A stretch of 64,000 bases of DNA, from contig NZ_CP011975.1 of the NCBI RefSeq assembly GCF_001047675.1, positions 2,954,073-3,018,072 on the forward strand, in the 5' to 3' direction. Position 1 is the stretch's first letter; the number at the start of each line of letters is the position of its first letter. This stretch comes from Yersinia aleksiciae (GTDB lineage Bacteria > Pseudomonadota > Gammaproteobacteria > Enterobacterales > Enterobacteriaceae). Below, piece by piece: positions 38,482 to 48,029 of the stretch. The position numbers and the translations under genes were made by a program. The notes beneath the pieces were generated by a model. That model had not been told where the DNA came from and did not search any database. It saw only the letters and a list, made by a program, of their open reading frames with translations.

Positions 38482-39273
38482 CTACGGAACCATGATTTCT
38501 TGAACCAGTCGGCTACCAAAATAAGCCAGCGTAAGTAGAAATGCGCCCGCAAAGCTGAACCAAATCACCCTGCGCCCACGCCAGCCTTCATGGTAATGGC
38601 CCCACAGTAAAACAATATAGACAAACCAGGCCATGATCGATAACACCGCTTTATGGACATTCTCTTTACTAAATATGTTGTCCATATAGAGCAAACCAGT
38701 GCACAGCGTCAGTGTAAGCAATACCACGCCAATCTGAGTGATGTGGAACATTTTGCGCTCAATGCTCATCAACGGCGGCATATCGGCATTAAAAGTGACT
38801 TTTTTATTTTTTAGCTGATAATCGAGCCAAGCCAGCTGTAGCGCATAGAGTGCCGCGATGATCAGTGTCGCGTAAGCAAAGAGTGCCAGTCCAATATGGA
38901 CGAATATTGCAGGGCTGGCTTCCAAATGAGTAATAAATTCACCGGGTAGCAAGCTGGCAAGGGCCAGATTGATCATGGCAAAACTATAGACAATAGGCAG
39001 CAGGAACCAGCCACGTCCCTGTGAGGCAACGATAGTCATGATTGAACAGATCATCAGCCCGACAATGGAGCCGATATTCAATAAAGTGAGGTTTTGACCA
39101 CCGCCAACATCAAATATCTGATGCTTCAACGCAATAGCATGGCACACTAGTGCGATGACGGCAGAAATCAGCGCTAGCCGCCGGTAAGCACTATTTTTCT
39201 GTACCAAGCTTGGGACAATCAAGCCCAGGCTGAGCGAATAAGCGATCAAAGCCAAAATGGAGAACACGGGCAT
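38482..39273 (-). CDS. ypjD: Cytochrome c assembly-like inner membrane protein YpjD
   Basis: A 263-residue protein with about eight hydrophobic helices, of the CcmC/YpjD family (cytochrome C assembly domain). The tryptophan-rich-like loop and His in FVYIVLLWGHYHEGWRGRRVIW are typical. The function is not established; relatives handle heme. It is divergent from ffh, with 165 bp between starts containing a TATAAT at 39384-39389 that probably belongs to ffh. Confidence 0.88.
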   Translation of the reverse strand: MPVFSILALIAYSLSLGLIVPSLVQKNSAYRRLALISAVIALVCHAIALKHQIFDVGGGQNLTLLNIGSIVGLMICSIMTIVASQGRGWFLLPIVYSFAMINLALASLLPGEFITHLEASPAIFVHIGLALFAYATLIIAALYALQLAWLDYQLKNKKVTFNADMPPLMSIERKMFHITQIGVVLLTLTLCTGLLYMDNIFSKENVHKAVLSIMAWFVYIVLLWGHYHEGWRGRRVIWFSFAGAFLLTLAYFGSRLVQEIMVP

Positions 39274-39438
39274 AGCGTTATATGAGCATCGGCTAAGTGA
39301 ATGAGATTGCCAGTATAGCGTTGAGCGCGTCTCGCTCCAACCGTTCTCCGACGAGAGGGCAGAGATCGTTTACGCTTCGTGTTATAATCCCCCCATTGTG
39401 TCGCCAGAGCGGCCTGTTTCCACGTTGAGTATGAGACA

Positions 39439-40800
39439 ATGTTTGAGAACTTAACTGATCGATTGTCGCGCACACTGCGCAATATCAGCGGCCGTGGCCG
39501 GCTGACCGAAGAAAATATTAAAGAAACGCTGCGTGAAGTGCGCATGGCGTTACTGGAAGCTGACGTTGCTCTGCCGGTTGTTCGTGACTTTATCAACCGG
39601 GTAAAAGAGCGCGCTGTCGGGCATGAGGTGAATAAAAGCCTTACGCCAGGGCAGGAATTCGTCAAAATAGTTAAAAATGAACTTATTGCCGCCATGGGCG
39701 AGGTCAATAACGAACTGAATCTGGCCGCGCAACCGCCAGCAGTGGTGTTAATGGCGGGTCTGCAAGGTGCGGGTAAAACCACCAGTGTAGCTAAGCTGGG
39801 TAAGTTCCTTAAAGAAAAGCATAAGAAAAAAGTGCTGGTGGTGTCTGCCGACGTCTATCGCCCTGCGGCGATCAAACAGCTGGAAACGTTGGCACAACAG
39901 GTTAGCATCGATTTCTTCCCGTCTGATGTGCAAGAGAAACCGATTGATATTGTTAATCGTGCTCTGCAACAGGCGAAACTTAAGTTTTATGATGTTCTGA
40001 TTGTCGATACCGCTGGTCGTTTGCACGTCGACGAAGCGATGATGGATGAGATCAAACAGATTCATGCCGCGATTAATCCGGTTGAAACACTGTTTGTCGT
40101 CGATGCCATGACTGGTCAGGATGCTGCGAATACAGCAAAAGCCTTCAACGAAGCACTGCCCCTCACGGGTGTCGTACTGACCAAAGTGGATGGCGATGCT
40201 CGCGGCGGTGCTGCGCTGTCTATCCGCCATATCACCGGCAAGCCGATTAAATTCCTTGGTGTCGGTGAGAAAACCGAAGCGCTTGAGCCGTTCCATCCGG
40301 ATCGCGTGGCGTCACGTATTCTGGGGATGGGCGACGTTCTTTCCCTGATTGAAGACATTGAGAGCAAAGTTGACCGTGCACAGGCGGAAAAACTGGCAAC
40401 CAAGCTGAAAAAAGGCGATGGCTTCGATCTGAATGATTTCCTCGATCAGCTCAAGCAGATGCGTAACATGGGCGGTATGGCTAGCATGTTAAGTAAAATG
40501 CCGGGTGCTGGTCAGTTGCCAGAAAACGTGAAATCGCAGATGGATGACAAGGTGACAGTGCGCATGGAGGCTATCATCAACTCGATGACGCTGAAAGAGC
40601 GCGCTAAACCAGAAATCATCAAAGGTTCACGTAAGCGCCGCATTGCTACCGGTTCTGGTGTGCAGGTGCAGGACGTTAACCGCTTGCTTAAGCAGTTCGA
40701 CGAAATGCAGCGCATGATGAAGAAAATGAAAAATGGTGGGTTGGCCAAGATGATGCGTGGCATGAAAGGTATGATGCCACCGGGTTTCCCAGGCCGCTAA
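39439..40800 (+). CDS. ffh: Signal recognition particle protein Ffh
   Basis: Ffh (453 aa) binds 4.5S RNA and signal peptides and, with FtsY, targets membrane proteins. The N domain is about 1-85; the G domain starts with GLQGAGKTTSVAKLG (P-loop near 107), with DTAGRLHVDE and TKVDGDARGGAAL later. The C-terminal M domain is Met-rich (MQRMMKKMKNG, MRGMKGMMPPGFPGR). It lies immediately upstream of the rpsP operon but is separated from it by a strong terminator. Confidence 0.98.
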   Translation: MFENLTDRLSRTLRNISGRGRLTEENIKETLREVRMALLEADVALPVVRDFINRVKERAVGHEVNKSLTPGQEFVKIVKNELIAAMGEVNNELNLAAQPPAVVLMAGLQGAGKTTSVAKLGKFLKEKHKKKVLVVSADVYRPAAIKQLETLAQQVSIDFFPSDVQEKPIDIVNRALQQAKLKFYDVLIVDTAGRLHVDEAMMDEIKQIHAAINPVETLFVVDAMTGQDAANTAKAFNEALPLTGVVLTKVDGDARGGAALSIRHITGKPIKFLGVGEKTEALEPFHPDRVASRILGMGDVLSLIEDIESKVDRAQAEKLATKLKKGDGFDLNDFLDQLKQMRNMGGMASMLSKMPGAGQLPENVKSQMDDKVTVRMEAIINSMTLKERAKPEIIKGSRKRRIATGSGVQVQDVNRLLKQFDEMQRMMKKMKNGGLAKMMRGMKGMMPPGFPGR

Positions 40801-40970
40801 ACGTCATCTTACACTGTGGGGGTCGCCAGTGTGAGATGAGTAAAGATTTCCCGCCGAAAATGGCGGTAAACGAAGGAAATTGCACTCATTCAAAAGCTAG
40901 CGCACAGGAATCTACGCTTTAGATTGCTTTTTGCGCCAAAATGAGTAAAATTTTCGGGCTTTTTATATTG

Positions 40971-41008
40971 CAACTGGACCCCGTTCCCCGATGGGGTCCA
41001 GTTGTTTT
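40971..41008 (+). terminator. Strong terminator/attenuator directly before rpsP
   Basis: CAACTGGACCCC (40971-40982) and GGGGTCCAGTTG (40993-41004) form a perfect 12-bp stem followed by TTTT. It ends 20 nt before the rpsP start, so either it terminates ffh or it attenuates the ribosomal operon. Confidence 0.92.
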
Positions 41009-41027
41009 ATTAACTAAAGAGGATGTT

Positions 41028-41276
41028 ATGGTAACAATTCGTTTGGCTCGTGGCGGCGCTAAAAAGCGTCCGTTCTATCAAGTAGTAGTGACTGACAGCC
41101 GTAATGCTCGTGACGGTCGTTTCATCGAACGTGTAGGCTTCTTTAACCCGATCGCATCTGGTCAGGCTGAAGCTCTGCGTTTAGATCTGGACCGTATCGA
41201 ACATTGGATCGGCCTGGGTGCTACCGTTTCTGATCGCGTATCTGCGCTGATCAAAGATGCTAAGAAAGCAGCTTAA
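41028..41276 (+). CDS. rpsP: 30S ribosomal protein bS16
   Basis: bS16 (82 aa) assembles early into the 30S body. [21 protein letters not shown] is the family start. The frame remains open upstream through the hairpin to 40941, but AGAGG 5 nt before the ATG at 41028 and the family length fix this start. It heads rpsP-rimM-trmD-rplS. Confidence 0.98.
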   Translation: MVTIRLARGGAKKRPFYQVVVTDSRNARDGRFIERVGFFNPIASGQAEALRLDLDRIEHWIGLGATVSDRVSALIKDAKKAA

Positions 41277-41297
41277 TCTGTCGCGGTGGTGGTTATT

Positions 41298-41846
41298 ATG
41301 AGCAAGCAACTCAATCCAGTGGTTCCCGAACAGCCGATTGTTCTCGGTAAAATGGGTTCGACTTACGGCATTCGCGGTTGGCTCAGAGTATTTTCATCCA
41401 CCGAGAACGCCGAAAGCATTTTCGATTACCAGCCGTGGTTTATCCAGCAGGCCGGTAAGTGGCAGCATGTCGAGTTGGAAGACTGGAAGCGCCACAGTCA
41501 GGATCTGATCATCAAAGTTAAAGGTGTTGATGATCGGGATGCCGCGAATTTACTGACTAATTGCGAAATTATCGTAGATTCCAAGCAGCTACCCGCACTG
41601 GAAGAGGATGACTACTACTGGAAAGACCTTATGGGCTGTCAGGTAGTAACAACCACGGGTTACGAACTGGGTAAAATCATCGATATGATGGAAACCGGTT
41701 CTAACGATGTGATGGTAGTGAAAGCAAACCTGAAAGATGCATTCGGTATGAAGGAGCGGTTGGTCCCGTTTCTTCATGGGCAGGTTATCAAGAATGTCGA
41801 TCTCACTGCTCAACGTGTTGAGGTAGATTGGGATCCTGGTTTTTGA
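41298..41846 (+). CDS. rimM: Ribosome maturation factor RimM
   Basis: RimM (182 aa) binds uS19 and helps assemble the 30S head. The N-terminal barrel contains [22 protein letters not shown]; a PRC-barrel follows with [11 protein letters not shown] and DVMVVKA, ending VEVDWDPGF. The ATG at 41298 gives MSKQLNPV, as in E. coli; an earlier in-frame GTG/ATG would add four residues. It lies 21 nt after rpsP. Confidence 0.97.
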   Translation: MSKQLNPVVPEQPIVLGKMGSTYGIRGWLRVFSSTENAESIFDYQPWFIQQAGKWQHVELEDWKRHSQDLIIKVKGVDDRDAANLLTNCEIIVDSKQLPALEEDDYYWKDLMGCQVVTTTGYELGKIIDMMETGSNDVMVVKANLKDAFGMKERLVPFLHGQVIKNVDLTAQRVEVDWDPGF

Positions 41847-41884
41847 CCTCCGAATTAAACGGCACAAGTGAGTGGAACAAAACA

Positions 41885-42625
41885 ATGTGGATCGGTGTTA
41901 TTAGCCTGTTTCCAGAGATGTTCCGCGCAATAACCGATTACGGGGTAACTGGCCGGGCAGTAAAAAATGGCCTGCTGAGCGTGCAGTGTTGGAGTCCTCG
42001 TGACTTTACCTACGATCGGCATCGTACCGTGGATGATCGCCCATACGGCGGTGGCCCGGGAATGTTGATGATGGTGCAACCGTTAAGGGAAGCCATTCAT
42101 GCAGCAAAAGCAGCGGCAGGCGAGGGAGCAAAGGTGATTTATCTGTCACCTCAAGGGCGCAAACTGGACCAACAGGGTGTTTGCGAATTGGCAATGAACC
42201 CGAAAATGATTCTGGTTTGTGGTCGGTACGAAGGAGTTGATGAGCGCGTAATTAGAACCGAAATTGATGAAGAATGGTCAATTGGTGATTACGTTCTCAG
42301 CGGTGGCGAGCTACCAGCAATGACGTTGATCGATTCAGTATCCCGTTTTATTCCGGGTGTGCTGGGTCATCAGGCTTCAGCCGAAGAAGACTCTTTTGCT
42401 GATGGGTTGCTGGATTGCCCACACTACACTCGTCCTGAGGTGTTGGAAGGGATGGAGGTTCCGCCAGTATTACTGTCGGGCAACCATGCCGAGATTCGTC
42501 GCTGGCGCTTAAAGCAGTCGCTGGGCCGTACCTGGCTTAGAAGACCTGAACTTCTAGAAAGCCTAGCTCTGACTGACGAGCAAATGGTGTTGCTGGCTGA
42601 GTTCCAACGGGAACATAAGCCCTGA
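41885..42625 (+). CDS. trmD: tRNA (guanine-N1)-methyltransferase TrmD
   Basis: TrmD (246 aa) makes m1G37 in tRNAs, preventing frameshifts. It is a SPOUT enzyme; the knot motifs [26 protein letters not shown] and [15 protein letters not shown] bind AdoMet. The start [13 protein letters not shown] at 41885 is the family start; a longer in-frame reading overlaps rimM. It lies 38 nt after rimM. Confidence 0.98.
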   Translation: MWIGVISLFPEMFRAITDYGVTGRAVKNGLLSVQCWSPRDFTYDRHRTVDDRPYGGGPGMLMMVQPLREAIHAAKAAAGEGAKVIYLSPQGRKLDQQGVCELAMNPKMILVCGRYEGVDERVIRTEIDEEWSIGDYVLSGGELPAMTLIDSVSRFIPGVLGHQASAEEDSFADGLLDCPHYTRPEVLEGMEVPPVLLSGNHAEIRRWRLKQSLGRTWLRRPELLESLALTDEQMVLLAEFQREHKP

Positions 42626-42690
42626 GCAACAGAACTATGAAAGGAACATTGCACTATGTGCCAATGATCCTGATATATCAGTTTACCTAG

Positions 42691-43062
<372 letters not shown>

Positions 43063-43100
43063 GGTATAGCTCAGGCTTCATCCAAAAGTTAATAGTTATA

Positions 43101-43132
43101 AAGGGGTTAGCCATGTGCTAGCCCCTTTTTTT
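43101..43132 (+). terminator. rplS operon terminator
   Basis: AAGGGGTTAGC (43101-43111) pairs with GCTAGCCCCTT (43117-43127) with one G-T pair, followed by T5. Confidence 0.92.
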
Positions 43133-43264
43133 GTTTCTAATGGCGATAAAGTGGCTACAAAATGGCGACAGAGATTTCAGTGCGGAAAGTCAGTATTGGG
43201 AAGAAGGGCAAGATCGGGGGGAACTAGCGTGGCATGTCACCACGCTAAATAGACTTATGAATAA

Positions 43265-44032
43265 TTACAGGCCGTAAACCAAGGTGACTGACGTAGTGGT
43301 ATCCGTATTTTTTGGCGCACTAGCAGGTGGTTTGGTGTTATACGTCACAACGTAGGCTAAGCGCAGCGCGAAGCTTTTATTGATGGCAACGTTCAACGCA
43401 GTTTCTGAGTTCAGCGTAGTTTCTTCGTTTGCTAATGCTGAAACCCCTTCACTGAATACCGTGTTATCTGTTAACTGATATGTATAGTTTGCACCGCCAT
43501 AAGCCAATGCTTTTGTCGCGCGGCCACCTTCATAAAACTCATCATGGCGAACACCCGGACCAAATTCCACGCGCAGGTTATGTAACGGCGTGGTCATAAT
43601 CTGGCGACCATAACCCGTGGTTAATACCGAGCGGGAATCAAAACCGTTGTAACGGTCATTCAGCCAACTGGCTTGCCCAAAAAGATAGTTACGATCAGTC
43701 AAATTATAACGAGTACGACCACCTAACTGATAACGTTCGGAGGAGCGTTGATCGTTAGCACTGGTATTGCGCGCAGCGCCCCACAAACTGTAAGCAGTAT
43801 TGGGCTGGAACCAAGTTAACGTTGAGTTAGCGGTCAAAGTTGAGTTGGTCGTATTACCTGACTGGGCGGTATAACCTGCCTCGACGGTACCATCGAAGCT
43901 CTTTTTGGCTGTGGCTGGATCATCTAAGGCGGTAAAAACAGTGGCATCAGCAAGAACTGAAAGGCTGACTAGAGATAAAGCGAGTGTGCTGATGTGAAAC
44001 GGCAACGCCCTGGTATGACGCAAAGAAAACAT
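43265..44032 (-). CDS. ydiY: DUF481 outer-membrane protein, YdiY-like
   Basis: A 255-residue exported protein. The basic N-terminus and hydrophobic stretch (LPFHISTLALSLVSLSVLADA) form a signal peptide, cleaved near residue 29. The remainder is a DUF481 beta-barrel: GTVEAGYTAQSGNTTNSTL, DRNYLFGQASWLNDRYNG and VEFGPGVRHDEFY match E. coli YdiY. Alternating aromatic strands and a terminal Leu fit an outer-membrane location. The function is unknown; YdiY is acid-induced in E. coli. The start at 44030-44032 is chosen so the signal peptide is at the front. Confidence 0.85.
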   Translation of the reverse strand: MFSLRHTRALPFHISTLALSLVSLSVLADATVFTALDDPATAKKSFDGTVEAGYTAQSGNTTNSTLTANSTLTWFQPNTAYSLWGAARNTSANDQRSSERYQLGGRTRYNLTDRNYLFGQASWLNDRYNGFDSRSVLTTGYGRQIMTTPLHNLRVEFGPGVRHDEFYEGGRATKALAYGGANYTYQLTDNTVFSEGVSALANEETTLNSETALNVAINKSFALRLAYVVTYNTKPPASAPKNTDTTTSVTLVYGL

Positions 44033-44154
44033 AATAGGTCCATGGTGAAAAAAAGTGATGTTTGTGATGCGGCCCGCATTGTAGCAGTTGTGATCCAACT
44101 TCTTCAGAAGATATTTCAGATTGAATAATTAATTATAATAAGGAGGTTTTAACG

Positions 44155-44205
44155 ATGAGTTCATTCTTAAAAGCTAATGGAAAAGAGGTTTTGTCAGCCG
44201 ATTAA
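44155..44205 (+). CDS. Possible 16-residue small protein gene
   Basis: An open frame for MSSFLKANGKEVLSAD begins 8 nt after a full AAGGAGG Shine-Dalgarno. A matching hairpin terminator follows 22 nt after the stop codon. No family is recognised. A possible promoter, TTGTGA with GATATT about 16 bp on, lies about 45-65 nt upstream. The frame is too short for coding statistics; the SD and terminator framing are the only evidence. Confidence 0.3.
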   Translation: MSSFLKANGKEVLSAD

Positions 44206-44226
44206 AATTTTGATGCCCCATAGATA

Positions 44227-44256
44227 AAGAGACCAGAAATATAAACTGGTCTCTTT
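44227..44256. terminator. Hairpin terminator between the small frame and the Dcu gene
   Basis: AAGAGACCAG (44227-44236) pairs perfectly with CTGGTCTCTT (44246-44255), 9-nt loop, then TTT. It could serve the small rightward frame and the leftward Dcu gene, whose stop is 31 nt away. Confidence 0.75.
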
Positions 44257-44286
44257 GCATGTCATCCGTGGCAGTTTTTTCTGTTA

Positions 44287-45630
44287 TTACATAAAAGTCG
44301 TTACCAACAGATAACCGGTGATACAAGAGCAGATAACACCGATAAGCCCCGGAATGATGAAGCTATGGTTAATGATAAACTTACCAATCTTAGTTGTACC
44401 GGAACGGTCAAAACCGATACAAGCCAAGTCACTTGGATAGGTCGGCAGAACAAAATAACCATAAGCAGCAGGGAAGAATGCAATCAGCATTTTAGGATCA
44501 ACACCGAGCTGCAAGCCCATTGGTGCGATGGCCGCCAATGCGGCTGCCTGACTGTTAACCAGCTTGGAAACCAAAAATAGAACAATGGCATATGTCCATG
44601 GCTGACTTTTCACGACATCTTCCAATACCAATTTCAAATCACCCATATGGGCTTGGAAGAAGGTGTCACTCATCCAGGCAACACCGAATACTGAGAAGAT
44701 GGCGACCATGCCAGCTTTGAACACAGCACCGTTAGAGATATCGCTAGGCTTAACTTTACAGCCAATAAGAATAACTGCACCAGCAATCAACATCATCATC
44801 TGAATAACCAGATTCATCGATAGCGATTGCATCTTACCTTTAACTTCAAAAGCAGGGCGCAGGTCAGCAAAGGCACCGAGTAATACCACGATGACAATAG
44901 CGGCGAAGAATATCCAGGTAGACCAATAGGCTTGTTTCGGAAAAACTTGATTTAATAATGTGTCTGTTGAGCCATAGATAAAGGCGCGTTGTTCTGGATC
45001 TTTGATTTTTTCCTGGAAGTCAGGGTCCTTATCTAGATCTTTGCCGCGGCGCAAACTCCACAATGCGGCCATCAGCACCCCAACTAAAGAGGCTGGGACT
45101 GAAACTGCCAGAATTTCCAGAATGCTATACGCATGTCCAATTCCGTGATTGGCACCAATAATTGATACCAAGGACACTACCGCTACCGAAACTGGAGATG
45201 CAGTAATCGCCATTTGTGATGCGACAGATGCCACGGCCATTGGTCGTTCTGGGCGAATTCCTTTTTTAATCGCAATATCTGAAATAATAGGGAACATGGT
45301 ATAAACAACATGCCCAGTACCACATAAAAAGGTTAATGACCAGGTAGTAAATGGAGCCAGTAGCGTAATGTGCTGAGGGTGTCGACGTAATAATCGCTCA
45401 GCAAATTGCATCATGACATTTAATCCACCGGCAGTTTGTAATACAGACGCACAACCAATTACGGCTAATATTGTCAGCATAACATCAACGGGTGGTTTAC
45501 CGGGTTCGAGGCCAAAGATAAAGGTCAAAATAAATAAGCCAATGCCACTTATTAACCCCAGCCCCATGCCTCCGTAGCGTGTTCCGGCTAAAAGACATAG
45601 AATTATAATTATAAATTGTAGTGTTATCAT
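44287..45630 (-). CDS. Anaerobic C4-dicarboxylate transporter, DcuA/DcuB family
   Basis: A 447-residue, roughly 10-12 helix antiporter. The conserved LEPGKPPVDVMLTILAV, FLCGTGHVVYTMFPIISDIAIKKGIRPERPM and SKLVNSQAAALAAIAP match Dcu proteins, which exchange fumarate, malate or aspartate for succinate during fumarate respiration. The C-terminal LPTYPSDLACIGFDRSGTT is characteristic. It looks closer to DcuB in the N-terminal half, but I cannot be sure of the paralogue. An FNR-like sequence lies about 119 nt upstream. Confidence 0.9.
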   Translation of the reverse strand: MITLQFIIIILCLLAGTRYGGMGLGLISGIGLFILTFIFGLEPGKPPVDVMLTILAVIGCASVLQTAGGLNVMMQFAERLLRRHPQHITLLAPFTTWSLTFLCGTGHVVYTMFPIISDIAIKKGIRPERPMAVASVASQMAITASPVSVAVVSLVSIIGANHGIGHAYSILEILAVSVPASLVGVLMAALWSLRRGKDLDKDPDFQEKIKDPEQRAFIYGSTDTLLNQVFPKQAYWSTWIFFAAIVIVVLLGAFADLRPAFEVKGKMQSLSMNLVIQMMMLIAGAVILIGCKVKPSDISNGAVFKAGMVAIFSVFGVAWMSDTFFQAHMGDLKLVLEDVVKSQPWTYAIVLFLVSKLVNSQAAALAAIAPMGLQLGVDPKMLIAFFPAAYGYFVLPTYPSDLACIGFDRSGTTKIGKFIINHSFIIPGLIGVICSCITGYLLVTTFM

Positions 45631-45997
45631 AATATTACCTTGCTTCCAACATGAATAAAATTAGGTTATGTATTCGCTGGTTTTAAGCAATGAGCATGGG
45701 CTCTTACTTGATTTTCTCTATCAGAGCACAGATCGCATTGATTAAAACTTGGCTAATATCAAGGGAGTATTGTTTAGTTATGTAATTAAATAAAACTGAG
45801 ATCTGTCTCTGTTTTTATATCAGCTCAGACTTTTCTAATTAATTAAAGTGGCATTGAAGGAGGTGAGTAGAATATAAGGATTAGTTGTAAATAAAATGTA
45901 TTAATATTGTTTTTCAATTGATGAATTAATTAATCCACCGATAGCGTCTATTAACTTGGCTGTTTCTATTTTGGCTATTTGGCTAGGAGAAACTGAT
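45631..45997. promoter_or_regulatory. Region upstream of the Dcu gene with possible FNR site
   Basis: No gene is evident in these 367 AT-rich bases, which lie between two leftward genes. TTGGC-TAAT-ATCAA (45749-45762) matches the FNR consensus at 8 of 10 positions. An AAGGAGGTGAG motif near 45858 is not followed by a usable reading frame. Confidence 0.45.
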
Positions 45998-46714
45998 TCA
46001 GTTAATCCCCAATTTCTCTTTTAGAGGTTTTAAGTAACGGCGACTCACGGGGATATGCTTACCGCTGCGGGTAATAACTTCAGCTGAACCATTATCCATA
46101 AGCTGAATTTCCCCTAGCTGCTCGGTATTCACCATATATTGCCGATGGCAGCGGATAAACGGGGTTTTTTCTTCCAACGTTTTGAGTGATAACTGGGTAT
46201 AGCCAGACTGTATTATCCCGACGACATGCACCCCGCTAAGCTCAGAACTGAGATATTCTACCTCCTCAATTTTCAGCAAAAAAATGCGGTTGTGCCCGGA
46301 GCAAGGGATATGTCGCAGCATGGGTTCGGTTATTTTTTGTAAATTATTATTTACACCCGTGCCGCGCCTTAAGCGAATCAGCGTTTTTGCTAACCGTTGA
46401 TGGTCGAGCGGTTTTAGCAGATAGTCAAAGGCGTGCTCTTCAAAAGCACGGATGGCGTATTCATCGTAAGCCGTGACGAAAACGATATGCGGCATACTTT
46501 CTGGGTTCAGCATTGAGGCCAATTCTAGCCCATTAATTCTAGGCATCTGGATGTCGAGAAACACCACATCAGGTTGCAGGCGCTGGATGGCAGGGATGGC
46601 TTCTAATGCGTTGCTGCATTCGGCGACGATCTCAATATCTTGTTCTTCACTCAATCTTTCGCGCAAATCTTCGCGCGCGGGTTGTTCATCGTCGACAATG
46701 ATGACTCTTAACAT
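45998..46714 (-). CDS. btsR: LytTR response regulator, BtsR (YehT)-like
   Basis: A 238-residue response regulator. The receiver domain (about 1-115) has acidic Asp8/Asp9, phosphoacceptor Asp54 in VVFLDIQMP, and KPLD with the conserved Lys. A LytTR DNA-binding domain follows (about 135-238; RCHRQYMVNTEQL, HIPVSRRYLKPLKE). It matches BtsR, which in E. coli responds to pyruvate with the kinase BtsS. No BtsS gene is in the window: the neighbours are the Dcu gene and divergent aroF. The start (46712-46714) has GGAGG 5 nt upstream; the longer frame begins before it. Confidence 0.9.
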   Translation of the reverse strand: MLRVIIVDDEQPAREDLRERLSEEQDIEIVAECSNALEAIPAIQRLQPDVVFLDIQMPRINGLELASMLNPESMPHIVFVTAYDEYAIRAFEEHAFDYLLKPLDHQRLAKTLIRLRRGTGVNNNLQKITEPMLRHIPCSGHNRIFLLKIEEVEYLSSELSGVHVVGIIQSGYTQLSLKTLEEKTPFIRCHRQYMVNTEQLGEIQLMDNGSAEVITRSGKHIPVSRRYLKPLKEKLGIN

Positions 46715-46817
46715 ACAGCCTCCAAAAATTTCCCGCATCTTATCATGGCCTCAAAGGGAGGTTAGGACCATCTGCAGAAACTGCGACTCACCGCAAAAGT
46801 CCGACTGAAATGTGCCT

Positions 46818-46883
46818 GTAAAGTTAGTGGTAATTATTTATTTACACATATGGATTGAAAACTTTACATGGCATGGTATTGTG
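46818..46883 (+). promoter_or_regulatory. aroF promoter with TyrR-type boxes
   Basis: A promoter TTGAAA (46856-46861) with a 16-bp spacer and TATTGT (46878-46883) is overlapped by TGGATT-N6-TTTACA (46852-46869). Upstream are GGTAAT-N6-TTTACA (46830-46847) and TGTAAA-N6-GGTAAT (46818-46835). The TyrR consensus is TGTAAA-N6-TTTACA. This fits tyrosine-dependent repression of aroF as in E. coli. Confidence 0.65.
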
Positions 46884-46941
46884 GAGCCCTCAAACGATAA
46901 ACACGCTCAAACGACATCCGCTAAACAGACAGGTAAAGAAT

Positions 46942-48027
46942 ATGATCATGCAAAAAGATGCGCTCAATAATGTCCATATCAGTGCCGAACAAATACTGAT
47001 AACCCCGGAAGAACTGAAAAATCAGTTTCCTTTGAGCGACAATGATCAGTATGCGATTGCCAACGCACGCAAAACCATTGCTGATATTGTTCAGGGACGA
47101 GATCCACGCCTATTAGTTGTGTGTGGCCCATGTTCGATCCACGATGTGGATGCTGCTCTGGATTATGCGCGTAGTTTGCAAAAACTCTCTGCCGAGTTGA
47201 GTGATAGCCTGTATATCGTTATGCGTGTCTATTTTGAAAAACCGAGAACCACCGTCGGCTGGAAGGGCCTTATCAATGATCCCGCAATGGATGGCTCATT
47301 CGATGTGGAAGCTGGGTTACATATTGCTCGTCGATTACTGCTCGATTTAGTCGGTATGGGGTTGCCACTGGCAACGGAAGCGCTGGATCCTAACAGCCCG
47401 CAATACTTGGGTGACCTGTTCAGTTGGTCCGCCATTGGTGCTCGCACCACAGAATCACAAACTCACCGTGAAATGGCTTCAGGTCTGTCCATGCCGGTCG
47501 GATTCAAGAATGGGACTGATGGCAGCCTGGGTACGGCAATTAATGCAATGCGTGCCGCAGCCATGCCACATCGCTTTATGGGGATTAACCAGTCGGGTCA
47601 GGTTTGTTTACTGCAAACCCAGGGGAATCCGCATGGTCATGTGATTTTACGTGGCGGTAAAACACCTAACTACAGTGCGCAAGACGTCGCTCAGTGTGAA
47701 AAACAGATGCAGGATGCGGGACTCATCCCATCCTTAATGATAGATTGCAGTCATGGTAATTCGAATAAAGACTACCGCCGCCAGGTTGCGGTCGCTGAAT
47801 CTGTGGTTGAACAGATCAAGGCCGGTAATCGCTCTATTACGGGTGTCATGCTGGAAAGTAACATCCACGAAGGCAATCAATCATCCGAGCAACCCCGCGC
47901 CGATATGCGCTACGGTGTTTCAGTGACCGATGCCTGTATTAACTGGGAAAGCACTGAGACTCTGTTACGTAGTATGCACCAGGAATTGAGTTCAGCGCTG
48001 GCGGCCCGGACTGTAGAGGAAAAGTAA
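46942..48027 (+). CDS. aroF: Tyrosine-sensitive DAHP synthase AroF
   Basis: AroF (about 361 aa) condenses phosphoenolpyruvate and erythrose 4-phosphate, the first step of aromatic synthesis. Conserved metal/substrate motifs are [41 protein letters not shown], and [10 protein letters not shown]. The start is chosen at 46942 ([10 protein letters not shown]) because AGGTAAAG is 6-8 nt before it; the E. coli start corresponds to the second Met at 46948. Earlier in-frame codons overlap the promoter. It lies 2 nt before tyrA. Confidence 0.95.
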   Translation: MIMQKDALNNVHISAEQILITPEELKNQFPLSDNDQYAIANARKTIADIVQGRDPRLLVVCGPCSIHDVDAALDYARSLQKLSAELSDSLYIVMRVYFEKPRTTVGWKGLINDPAMDGSFDVEAGLHIARRLLLDLVGMGLPLATEALDPNSPQYLGDLFSWSAIGARTTESQTHREMASGLSMPVGFKNGTDGSLGTAINAMRAAAMPHRFMGINQSGQVCLLQTQGNPHGHVILRGGKTPNYSAQDVAQCEKQMQDAGLIPSLMIDCSHGNSNKDYRRQVAVAESVVEQIKAGNRSITGVMLESNIHEGNQSSEQPRADMRYGVSVTDACINWESTETLLRSMHQELSSALAARTVEEK

Positions 48028-48029
48028 GT

